Shown in pieces: positions 6,380-13,508 of a stretch of DNA of 16,443 bases. How positions within the stretch are numbered: the first letter of the stretch is position 1; every line of letters begins with the position of its first letter. Below the pieces are notes generated by a model. That model saw only the letters and a list, made by a program, of their open reading frames with translations, was not told where the DNA came from and searched no databases. This DNA comes from Sphingomonadales bacterium (GTDB taxonomy: Bacteria; Pseudomonadota; Alphaproteobacteria; Sphingomonadales; Sphingomonadaceae), in NCBI GenBank assembly GCA_018067055.1, contig JAGPVK010000223.1:1-16443 (forward strand), read 5' to 3'. A program made the position numbers and the translations under genes.

Positions 6380-6871
6380 ATGTGGCAAGAAATCTGGACG
6401 GCCGTCATAGTCGAATTTTCCGACATTCCCGATCTGGCCACCATGACGCGCATTGTGCTGCGCCTGGTGCTGGCCGCAATTCTGGGGGGTGTCATCGGAT
6501 ATGAACGCGAGCGCAAGGCAAGCAGTGCCGGTGTAAGAACCCATATGCTGGTTGCCGTCGGTGCCGCGCTTTTCGTTATTGGCCCACTTCAAGCCGGTAT
6601 GGAAATTTCGGACATGTCGCGTGTGTTGCAAGGTATCGTTCAGGGCGTCGGCTTTTTGGCAGCTGGAGCAATTCTTGTCCGTGCCGGGCAGCAAAAAATA
6701 CTCGGGCTGACCACAGCAGCAAATATCTGGGTGACTGCAGGAATTGGAGTAGTCGTCGGGCTTGGTCTCGAAGCAACCGCGATCCTTTCAACGGTTATCG
6801 TGTTGACCATTTTAGCTGTTGTGCCCTTCATTGTGCAGGCATCCGATCACGACGATATCACGCAAAAGTAG
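6380..6871 (+). CDS. MgtC/SapB-family inner-membrane protein, short form
   Basis: A 163-residue membrane protein matching the MgtC/SapB family core. The signature blocks are all visible: GYERERK (40-46), GVRTHMLV (51-58), GVGFLAAGAIL (89-99) and LTTAANIWVTAGIG (110-123). Four to five hydrophobic helices are predicted. The C-terminal ACT-like cytosolic domain of Salmonella MgtC (about 230 residues) is absent; this length is usual for environmental SapB-type members. MgtC is tied to growth in low Mg2+, inhibition of F-ATP synthase and virulence, but short forms are poorly characterised. Start ATG 6380 has GTGAGGAAG upstream. It is separated from the zinc-ribbon gene by 140 bp with hairpins, so it may have its own promoter. 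It is convergent with the CNNM/CorC gene. Confidence 0.88.
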   Translation: MWQEIWTAVIVEFSDIPDLATMTRIVLRLVLAAILGGVIGYERERKASSAGVRTHMLVAVGAALFVIGPLQAGMEISDMSRVLQGIVQGVGFLAAGAILVRAGQQKILGLTTAANIWVTAGIGVVVGLGLEATAILSTVIVLTILAVVPFIVQASDHDDITQK

Positions 6872-6951
6872 AACGTCATTCTGATTATTGCTCCTAACCA
6901 CTGACCCAGGATCATTCGCGTAGTGTGCGGCTAAGGTTAACGTTGAGTGAT

Positions 6952-6969
6952 GTCTGCAAAGATACAGAC
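6952..6969. terminator. Possible bidirectional terminator hairpin between convergent genes
   Basis: GTCTG (6952-6956) and CAGAC (6965-6969) pair around an 8-base loop midway in the 142-bp gap between the converging mgtC-like and CNNM-like genes. The stem is short and no strong T-run adjoins it on either strand, so support is weak and comes mainly from position. Confidence 0.25.
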
Positions 6970-7013
6970 GAATTTGTGACTTCACATTAGCTTGCCTACT
7001 GTCGCATTGTTTT

Positions 7014-8291
7014 TTATCCGGCGCGTGTCACCAGAACTTTGTCGATGCGACGACCATCCAAATCAACGACTTCAATTGACCAGTTCTGTAAATCAAATCG
7101 CTCCGCAACCATTGGCAATCTGCCAAATTTCTCAAGGATAAACCCGGCTGCCGTCTCGTAATCACGATCATCCTCGAGCTCGAGCGTTAGCAGATCGGCG
7201 AATTCGTCCACAGGCATCCAGCCTGCTATGAGGTACGACCCGTCGGCACGGATGACGACTTTAGGTTCATCAGTTTCGCTGTCCGGAAATTCGCCGGTTA
7301 TGGCCTCCAGAACGTCCATCGGCGTAATGACACCTTCGAAATGGCCGTACTCGTCATAGACCAGCACCATATGCGCCGGTGCTGTGCGCAACCTGTCAAT
7401 AACCTCCAGCGCGCTTTGTCCACCCTGGACGACCGGCGCTTCACGCAGCAATGCGCGGAAATCGAAGGGCTCGTTCATCAGGGCGGGCCCCAGAATATCA
7501 CGCGTCATTAACACGCCGATGATGTCGTCTGGATTGCTATCCTGGACCGGCAGTCTGGACCGGCTCATCCCGCGCAGCTCTTTGAGAATCTGCGCCTTGC
7601 TGATGGATGCGTCGAGCGTCTCGACCTCGTGGCGCGGCGTCATTAGTCCGCGTGCGTTACGGTCAGCCACGCGCATCACGCCCGCGATCATCCCGCTTTC
7701 GGAGCGATGCATGGCACCGGTGCTTTCGGCTTCCGCGATGATTAGGCGCACTTCCTCATCGCTTACCTTGCGCGACTGAGCGCCGGACTGACCCAGTAGG
7801 CGCAATACTACTTTGCCGGACCAATCAAGCACCCAGATCAGCGGTGCCGCGGCGCGCGCGATGAGCCCCATCATCGGAGCCATGCGGGCGGCGACCTTTT
7901 CGGGCGCACGCAAGGCGATCTGTTTTGGAACAAGTTCGCCCACGATCAGCGACAGGTAGGTGATCGCTACAACTACGGACGCCACACCGAGCGGTTGCGC
8001 GAGATTCGCCGCTAAACCCACTTCAATTAACCCTGCGGACAAACGCGAACCCAGTGTCGCGCCCGAGAAAGCCCCCGCCAGCACCCCTATAAGCGTGATC
8101 CCGACCTGAACACTGGACAGGAACCTGCCGGGGTCCTGTGCAAGTGAGATTGCGATGGCAGCACCCTTGCTGCCCTTATCGGCCATTAGCTTCAATCGTG
8201 CGGTGCGAGCAGAGACGATGGCAAGTTCAGACATCGCAAGCGCGCCATTGATCAGCGTGAGCAGAATGACGACTGAAATTTCTAAGACCAT
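7014..8291 (-). CDS. CNNM/CorC-type transporter (DUF21-CBS-CorC_HlyC)
   Basis: A 425-residue protein with the full hemolysin-C/CNNM layout. A transmembrane DUF21 domain (about 1-170) carries the VGELVPKQIAL signature (117-127). A pair of CBS domains (about 210-335) includes GLMTPRHEV (215-223) and VYDEYGHFEGVITPMDVLE (311-329). A C-terminal CorC_HlyC domain (about 345-422) follows. Bacterial relatives such as CorC and MpfA act in Mg2+ export or Na+-dependent Mg2+ transport, with CBS domains sensing ATP/Mg2+. 'Hemolysin' in older names is misleading. ATG 8289-8291 is chosen: TTGGAG sits just upstream and residue 1 then leads straight into the first membrane helix. The gene lies 74 bp downstream of a decayed membrane-protein gene on the same strand and converges with the mgtC-like gene. 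Confidence 0.92.
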   Translation of the reverse strand: MVLEISVVILLTLINGALAMSELAIVSARTARLKLMADKGSKGAAIAISLAQDPGRFLSSVQVGITLIGVLAGAFSGATLGSRLSAGLIEVGLAANLAQPLGVASVVVAITYLSLIVGELVPKQIALRAPEKVAARMAPMMGLIARAAAPLIWVLDWSGKVVLRLLGQSGAQSRKVSDEEVRLIIAEAESTGAMHRSESGMIAGVMRVADRNARGLMTPRHEVETLDASISKAQILKELRGMSRSRLPVQDSNPDDIIGVLMTRDILGPALMNEPFDFRALLREAPVVQGGQSALEVIDRLRTAPAHMVLVYDEYGHFEGVITPMDVLEAITGEFPDSETDEPKVVIRADGSYLIAGWMPVDEFADLLTLELEDDRDYETAAGFILEKFGRLPMVAERFDLQNWSIEVVDLDGRRIDKVLVTRAG

Positions 8292-8365
8292 TTTCTCCAA
8301 CTTTTTGCCAGACAGTTCCGGAATCCATCTCGCCAGTCTCGTGTAAATACCACGATGCGGGACAA

Positions 8366-9265
8366 TCAAGCAGCGTGTTTATTTCGAAAGAACCTAAATG
8401 CGCTGCCGATGACATCCCAAAGGTCTAATAGTCGAGCGTAGCGGTGTTCGCGTACGGCGAAGGGCTTGTCGCCGGGATCGGAATGCTCGACTTCAAGCGT
8501 TTCGATCAAGCGCATGAGACGCCGACGGTGAATGCCATGACAACTTTGGATCGGATAGGCCAGTGCTCCTGCAAACGCGGCAAAGACCGACCCGATCATG
8601 ACAGGAATCGCGACACTTGCGGCGAGAAGTCCCGGCGATGAGCCCTGTGGGGAATATGTCGTACCAAAGGCCTCAGATGGGCTGTGCCAACGGAAACTGC
8701 GCAATCGCAGTGGTCCGAGCCACCGCATTCGCAACGTCGGGTGCCATCGAGATCATGCCGGGGGCCAGAGCTTGGAACACCAACGCGCCCACGGCCAGCG
8801 TTGCGATGGCCGTGGTCATCTCTACCACCGCCGACGTGTTCCCGCATAAACTCTAAGCGCACCCGCGATCCGCTGACCGAGAACCTGCACCTCTGCCACT
8901 TCAGTACGTTCTCGGATCAGTTCGCGAAACTGGGGGGCCGCAAGAACAGAGCGCGCCAGCGCACCGGCATCATGTGCCGCTGATCACTGTGGCAGAGGGA
9001 GGTCCAGAAGGTCAGTCGCAATCAGCGCCTCTACCCTGCGCGAGACCGCGATGGGCAGCAGGATACGCCGCGCTGCGAGCAAGCTGGCAGTTGCTGCAGT
9101 ATCAGTACAAGGACGGCTACAGCAGCGCGTTGATCGGCGCGCGCAGGACATCCCAGCCAATCGCAGCGCTGTGAAGATGCAAGGTTACTGACCAGGTAAA
9201 GTGGTGATTGATGAACCCGCCAACGCTGGCCCGTCGGTCCAAAAAAACGTATGGCTGTTCGTCAT
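8366..9265 (-). pseudogene. Degenerate membrane-protein gene (DUF6635-like), many frameshifts
   Basis: Read on the minus strand and joined across frames, a coherent protein of about 290 residues appears. It starts at ATG 9265 (MTNSHTFF), shifts frame at an A7/T7 run (9241-9247), then reads FINHHFTWSVTLHLHSAAIG and WDVLRAPINALL to a TAG (9117-9119). After that come the segments LLAARRILLPIAVSRRVEAL, APQFRELIRER, TLAVGALVFQALAPGMISMA, FPLAQPI and a TGA (8673-8675) where GGA would be expected. It ends in an open C-terminal frame (from SPGLLAASVAIPVMIGSVFA to HAA) closed at 8366. At least five frameshifts and one nonsense change are needed. The pieces match a roseobacter membrane-protein family that I associate with DUF6635; the name is recalled, not checked. 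Neighbours are intact, so sequencing error is unlikely. Confidence 0.75.
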
Positions 9266-9437
9266 GCCGGTGGCATAGTCTTTTGACGTCGGGTTTGACG
9301 GTGAGGTTATGGCCCCCTTCGTTTCTGTGCTGATGCGATCTTCGTTTTCTCAGGGACGCTATCTTTTCCCTTCCTCAGATACTGACCTACAGATCATGCC
9401 GCCACAGCATTCCTTCAAGGTTTGCTGCTTAGAATAT

Positions 9438-9467
9438 TTGTGCGTCTTCTCCATTCGAAAATTATCT
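9438..9467 (+). promoter_or_regulatory. Weak candidate promoter for the second exchanger operon
   Basis: TTGTGC (9438-9443) and TTATCT (9462-9467), 18 bp apart, sit in an AT-rich stretch about 80 bp before the exchanger start. Matches to the sigma-70 consensus are modest. The surrounding 9266-9547 stretch holds no gene and must contain the divergent start signals. Confidence 0.22.
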
Positions 9468-9547
9468 TTATGAGGCACTTGCAAGCGCCCTATCGCATCC
9501 ACAATTTTACGTGAAGGGCAGATTACTTGCCCTCGGAGAACAACGAT

Positions 9548-10468
9548 TTGGATTATGTATACCTGTTTATCGGATTGATAGGTCTGTTCTTCGGTGGCGA
9601 GGCGCTGGTGCGTGGCAGCGTCGGCATCGCCCGGCGTATGGCGATCCCGCCGCTGCTGATAGGTCTGACGGTTGTGGGCTTCGGCACGTCAACGCCTGAA
9701 CTTCTGGTTTCAGTCGATGCAGCCTTGCGCGGTGTTCCAGATATTGCGTTGGGCAACATCGTCGGCTCCAACATCGCCAACATCCTGCTGATCGTCGGCA
9801 TTTCTGCGCTGGTCTGGCCAATAAAGGTCATGGGTGCGACCCTTAGGCGTGACACGGCGGTCATGATGGCCGCGGCACTTTTACTGGTCCCGATTTTCGC
9901 CTTTGGTCAGATGTCGCGGCTGTCCGGGCTGGTTTTGTTTGCCAGCTTGATGGCCTATCTTGTCTGGGCGTATCTCAAGCCGGGTGAGGCAGAAGCAGAG
10001 GACGAGAGACTGCAACCTCCGGCCTCGGCCCTTGTTTCGGTGCTATGGGTCCTCGGCGGCCTTGTCGCGTTGATGGTTGGCGCGCGGTTCCTGGTGGACG
10101 GCGCGGTGTCGATCGCGCGCGGATACGGCATTTCGGAGGCGTTTATCGGCCTGACCATTGTTGCCGTTGGCACATCTCTGCCGGAACTGGCCACGTCTCT
10201 GATCGCAGCCTTCCGCCGCCAGTCCGAAATCGCCATCGGCAATATCATCGGATCGAACATCTTTAACGTTCTGGGCATTCTTGGCGTCACCGCTTTAGTC
10301 GCGCCGATCCCGGTGGCGTCGCGCTTCCTGACCTTCGACCTTCCAGTGATGATTGCCGTGTCGCTGGTGCTAACCGGGCTTCTGCTTGCTCGGCCGGTGA
10401 TCGGGCGCGGCGTTGGGGTCGTGATGCTGACGGGCTACTTCGCCTATGTGTGGGCTGCTCAGGGATGA
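9548..10468 (+). CDS. CaCA-family sodium/calcium exchanger (second copy)
   Basis: A 306-residue paralogue of the exchanger at 2800. Alpha-repeat 1 is GFGTSTPELLVS (44-55) with GNIVGSN (69-75); alpha-repeat 2 is AVGTSLPELATS (206-217) with GNIIGSN (231-237). All expected Glu and Asn ion-binding residues are kept. The polar central loop (142-160) is acidic (GEAEAEDERL), unlike the Thr/Pro-rich loop of the first copy, so cation regulation may differ. TTG 9548 is preferred as start: GGAG lies 9 bases upstream, the DYVYLFIGLIGLFFGGEAL start fits the family, and numbering then equals that of the first copy up to residue 100. A TTG seven codons earlier is possible. The last codon overlaps the next gene as ATGA, so the two are coupled. 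Confidence 0.9.
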   Translation: MDYVYLFIGLIGLFFGGEALVRGSVGIARRMAIPPLLIGLTVVGFGTSTPELLVSVDAALRGVPDIALGNIVGSNIANILLIVGISALVWPIKVMGATLRRDTAVMMAAALLLVPIFAFGQMSRLSGLVLFASLMAYLVWAYLKPGEAEAEDERLQPPASALVSVLWVLGGLVALMVGARFLVDGAVSIARGYGISEAFIGLTIVAVGTSLPELATSLIAAFRRQSEIAIGNIIGSNIFNVLGILGVTALVAPIPVASRFLTFDLPVMIAVSLVLTGLLLARPVIGRGVGVVMLTGYFAYVWAAQG

Positions 10469-10821
10469 AAATGGGGCTTGGCCAAGCCGCAAGGAGGATG
10501 GCGGCGATTGTGTCGCGGCTTTTCCTTGTACTGACGGTAGGTTTTTTTGGGGCGTATCATGTCGGCGCAGAACGAACTGCCACGCACAATGGCCACGTTG
10601 CGGTACCTGAGACCGCAATTGCACCGTTCATCCTGACAGCGCAAACCCACCTCATCCGCGAGTCAATGCCTGAAGGCGACACACCTCAGGCCACCGCGCC
10701 ACGATCAGAAACTCCTAAGCCACGACAAACTTTGGCGAGTGTTCCGCGGCAACCTTTTGCAACTGTTCCTACTTCTGTAATCAATGTCTTGCCACCGGTC
10801 CGGGGGCCGCCTGCGGTCTGA
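10465..10821 (+). CDS. Small exported proline-rich protein of unknown function
   Basis: A 118-residue protein I do not recognise. A basic start (MKMGLGQAARR) is followed by a hydrophobic segment (about 12-33), then VGAERT, giving a plausible Sec signal cut near residue 35 or a single N-terminal anchor. The remainder is hydrophilic and rich in Pro, Thr and Ala (PQATAPRSETPKPRQT), ending in LPPVRGPPAV, and is likely disordered in the periplasm. ATG 10465 overlaps the exchanger TGA (ATGA). An internal ATG at 10498 is directly abutted by AGGAGG, too close to serve. It ends 46 bp before secDF. The position between a cation exchanger and a secDF fusion suggests an accessory periplasmic factor, but this is inference. 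The gene could be restricted to few relatives. Confidence 0.6.
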   Translation: MKMGLGQAARRMAAIVSRLFLVLTVGFFGAYHVGAERTATHNGHVAVPETAIAPFILTAQTHLIRESMPEGDTPQATAPRSETPKPRQTLASVPRQPFATVPTSVINVLPPVRGPPAV

Positions 10822-10867
10822 CATTTCGACGTCAGACCAAATACTCAGGCACCTAAGGATATCGAAA

Positions 10868-13330
10868 ATGCGCCGACCAGCATGGGTCGTGATGACCTAT
10901 GCCGTTCTTCTGCTTCTGGCAGTTGTGACGGCCCTCCCGAACTTTCTTTCCAAAGACATCCGCGACACGCTGCCGCCTTGGGCAACCAGTCAAACGGTCT
11001 CACTCGGCCTTGATCTGCAGGGGGGCGCGCATCTGCTGCTGGCCGTCGATCGCGCGGATCTGGCGACCGCGCGCCTTCAGGATTTGCGTCAGATACTTGT
11101 ATCAGAGATGCGCACGTTGAACCTTAACCCGGCAACGATCCGGGCCGACGTCACCTCATTGTCCGCTCCAGCGAACGAAGCGCTACTGACGGCTCTGAAG
11201 GCGGCGGCGTCTGCCACCACTCAGCCCGGTATCCCACCGGACTTCACCGTCGACCTTTCTGGTGACATAATCAGGTTGTCCCTGACTGCATCCGGCCTTG
11301 ACCGAGCGGCAAGCGACGCTGCCGATGCCAGTCTTGAAGTGATCCGCCACCGGGTCGATCAGGTCGGCGTCTCCGAGCCGGTGATCAGCCGGGTTGGCGA
11401 TGACCGCATCCTTGTCCAGATGCCGGGCGTAGAGAACCCGGCCCAGTTGCGCACACTGCTGGGATCGACCGCGAAGATGAGTTTCCAGATGGTCGCACCG
11501 GGGCCGGGACCGAGCGCCACGCTGCTGCCGCTTCGGGACGGCTCCGGCGACATTCCGGTTTATGACGATGTCGCTCTGTCGGGTGATCGGCTGGACGCGG
11601 CGGCCTCGGGGTTCGAACCCGACACCGGCCAGCCAATGGTCACTTTTAATTTCGACCGACAGGGTGTTGCGGCCTTCGCCGAAATCACTGCCGCCAATAT
11701 CGGTCAGAGGTTTGCGGTCGTGCTGGATGGCGAGGTTTTGACCGCTCCGGTCATCCAGCAGGCCATTCCGGGTGGTCAGGGCCAGATCACCGGCGACTTT
11801 ACGCTCGAAGAGGCGCAGACGCTGGCTGTGCTGCTGACGTCGGGTGCACTGCCTGCATCTCTCGAAGTGATTGAGGAACGCAGCGTGGGCGCTGCGCTTG
11901 GTGCGGATTCCATTCGCGCCGGGTTGGTCACGGGTGCCGTCGGTCTGGCGCTTGTGGTCGCGATTATGGTCGGGCTTTATGGGGCTTGGGGCCTTCTGGC
12001 CAGCGCCATCCTTGGACTGAACGTGATGCTTACGCTGACCGCTTTGGGACTTCTTGGTGCCACACTGACATTGCCTGGGATTGCGGGGATCATCCTGTGC
12101 TTTGGCATCGCTGTGGACAGCAACATCCTGATCTTTAGCCGTATCCGTGAAGAAACGGCCAAGGGATCGATTGCGATCAAGGCGCTGACGCTTGGTTATG
12201 GGCGGGCCTGGGCGACAATCCTTGATGCCAACATCACCACGCTTCTGGCGATGGTATTGCTGTTCATGTTTGGTGCCGGTGCTATCCGGGGATTTGCCGT
12301 CACGATGAGCTTTGGCATCGTCATCTCGATGTTCACGGCCGTCGCGCTGATGCGGTTCATGATGGAAACGCTGGTGCGTCGCCGCAAACTCAAGCGGCTC
12401 GACATCGCGCCGCTGTTCGGTGGCGTGCCAGCGCCGGGGAAACTGCCCTTCATGCGGCGCGGACGCCTGGCGCTTGTGATATCGGCAGTGCTGTCTGTGG
12501 GGTCGCTCGGTTTGCTCGTGATGCCCGGGCCGAATCTTGGAATTGATTTTACGGGTGGGGTGCAGATGGTCCTACGCTCGGACGCGCCCGTCCCGTTGTC
12601 CGAGCTGCGTGCCGCCATCGCGCAACAGGTTCCGGGCGACGCGAGCCTGCAGGCCTTCGGCGACCCCAATGAGGTGCTGATCCGAGTGCAGGGAGAGGTC
12701 GGACAGGCCACGGTTGCCGCTGTCGAACGTGCTGCAGCAGACGTGATCCTTGATGCGGTGTTCAACCAGATCGACCTTGTCGGCCCGACGATCAGTGGCG
12801 AGCTGGCAACCACCGGCCTGCTGGCGCTTGGCCTCGCCGTACTGGCGATGCTGGCCTATATCTGGGTCCGGTTCGAGTGGTATTTTGCCGCTGGGGCCAT
12901 TGCTGTGCTGTTCCTCGACGTCACCAAGACCTTCGGCGTCATCGCCCTGATGGGATGGGAGGTGAACCTAACCACCATCGTCGCCCTACTGACGCTGATC
13001 GGCTATTCGGTCAACGACAAGGTCGTGGTATATGACCGGATCCGCGAACACCTTGCAGGCGGCAGTGAAGAACCCTTGGCGGATGTCATCGACCGCAGCC
13101 TCAATCAGGTTCTGGCACGGTGCATCTTCACCTCTGGCACGACGCTCGCAGCGATTGTGCCGATGGCGATCTGGGGCGGGCCAGCGGTATCCGGATTTGC
13201 CTGGCCGATGATTGCGGGCGTGACCATTGCCACCGCGTCTTCGTTGTTTGTGGCGGGGCCGGTCCTTGCTTGGCTCGCGCAGCGCAAAAAGGTTGCGGCT
13301 ATGCAGGATGCCCTGAGCAATCAGGCCTGA
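10868..13330 (+). CDS. secDF: SecD-SecF fusion, protein-export membrane subunit (probable accessory copy)
   Basis: An 820-residue single-chain SecDF, an RND-type membrane protein that uses the proton (or sodium) gradient to pull proteins through SecYEG. SecD part: TM1 (about 5-24), LGLDLQGGAHLLL (46-58), a periplasmic P1 region to about 345 with VIRHRVDQVGVSEP (158-171), five helices, and the AVDSNILIFSRIREE motif with D417. SecF part: LGIDFTGG (557-564), about five helices, and SVNDKVVVYDRIRE with D717. Many SecDs read VDANVLIFERI and SecFs read SLNDTVVVFDRI, and SecF usually has an LIHDV-type block where LFLDVTK (681-687) stands here. The gene therefore looks diverged. ATG 10868 has AAGGA 8 bases upstream. 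No yajC adjoins it, suggesting that it is an additional copy. Confidence 0.9.
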   Translation: MRRPAWVVMTYAVLLLLAVVTALPNFLSKDIRDTLPPWATSQTVSLGLDLQGGAHLLLAVDRADLATARLQDLRQILVSEMRTLNLNPATIRADVTSLSAPANEALLTALKAAASATTQPGIPPDFTVDLSGDIIRLSLTASGLDRAASDAADASLEVIRHRVDQVGVSEPVISRVGDDRILVQMPGVENPAQLRTLLGSTAKMSFQMVAPGPGPSATLLPLRDGSGDIPVYDDVALSGDRLDAAASGFEPDTGQPMVTFNFDRQGVAAFAEITAANIGQRFAVVLDGEVLTAPVIQQAIPGGQGQITGDFTLEEAQTLAVLLTSGALPASLEVIEERSVGAALGADSIRAGLVTGAVGLALVVAIMVGLYGAWGLLASAILGLNVMLTLTALGLLGATLTLPGIAGIILCFGIAVDSNILIFSRIREETAKGSIAIKALTLGYGRAWATILDANITTLLAMVLLFMFGAGAIRGFAVTMSFGIVISMFTAVALMRFMMETLVRRRKLKRLDIAPLFGGVPAPGKLPFMRRGRLALVISAVLSVGSLGLLVMPGPNLGIDFTGGVQMVLRSDAPVPLSELRAAIAQQVPGDASLQAFGDPNEVLIRVQGEVGQATVAAVERAAADVILDAVFNQIDLVGPTISGELATTGLLALGLAVLAMLAYIWVRFEWYFAAGAIAVLFLDVTKTFGVIALMGWEVNLTTIVALLTLIGYSVNDKVVVYDRIREHLAGGSEEPLADVIDRSLNQVLARCIFTSGTTLAAIVPMAIWGGPAVSGFAWPMIAGVTIATASSLFVAGPVLAWLAQRKKVAAMQDALSNQA

Positions 13331-13339
13331 AAGCGACCA

Positions 13340-13365
13340 TCGCCGGGGGCGCAATCCCCCGGCGA
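13340..13365 (+). terminator. Strong hairpin after secDF
   Basis: TCGCCGGGGG (13340-13349) and CCCCCGGCGA (13356-13365) pair perfectly over 10 bp around a CGCAAT loop, 9 bp after the secDF stop. No T-run follows. This very stable stem probably ends or trims the exchanger-secDF transcript and separates it from the permease gene. Confidence 0.65.
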
Positions 13366-13401
13366 GATACCTCCTATTGCGGTCGACGGAGCAATGTCAC
13401 G

Positions 13402-13431
13402 CTGACCGTTTCTTGCAGCTGAGTGTATGAT
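13402..13431 (+). promoter_or_regulatory. Candidate sigma-70 promoter for the SLC13-type gene
   Basis: CTGACC (13402-13407) and TATGAT (13426-13431) are 18 bp apart, downstream of the secDF hairpin and about 77 bp before the permease start. The -10 box is a close match to consensus and the -35 is fair. An imperfect inverted repeat (GCGGTTCA...TGAACCCGC) lies between it and the gene and could be an operator. Confidence 0.35.
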
Positions 13432-13508
13432 CAAAAAACAAGGATGCGGTTCAAGTCGAGAAAATCTGAACCCGCGTCGCCACTGGCCCAACGGAGCCTT
13501 AACACATC

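Noticed and set aside
12196..12813. 205-residue minus-strand open frame within secDF
   Set aside because: Lies fully opposite conserved SecDF coding sequence; Ser/Arg/Thr-rich as expected for antisense of GC-rich membrane-protein codons.
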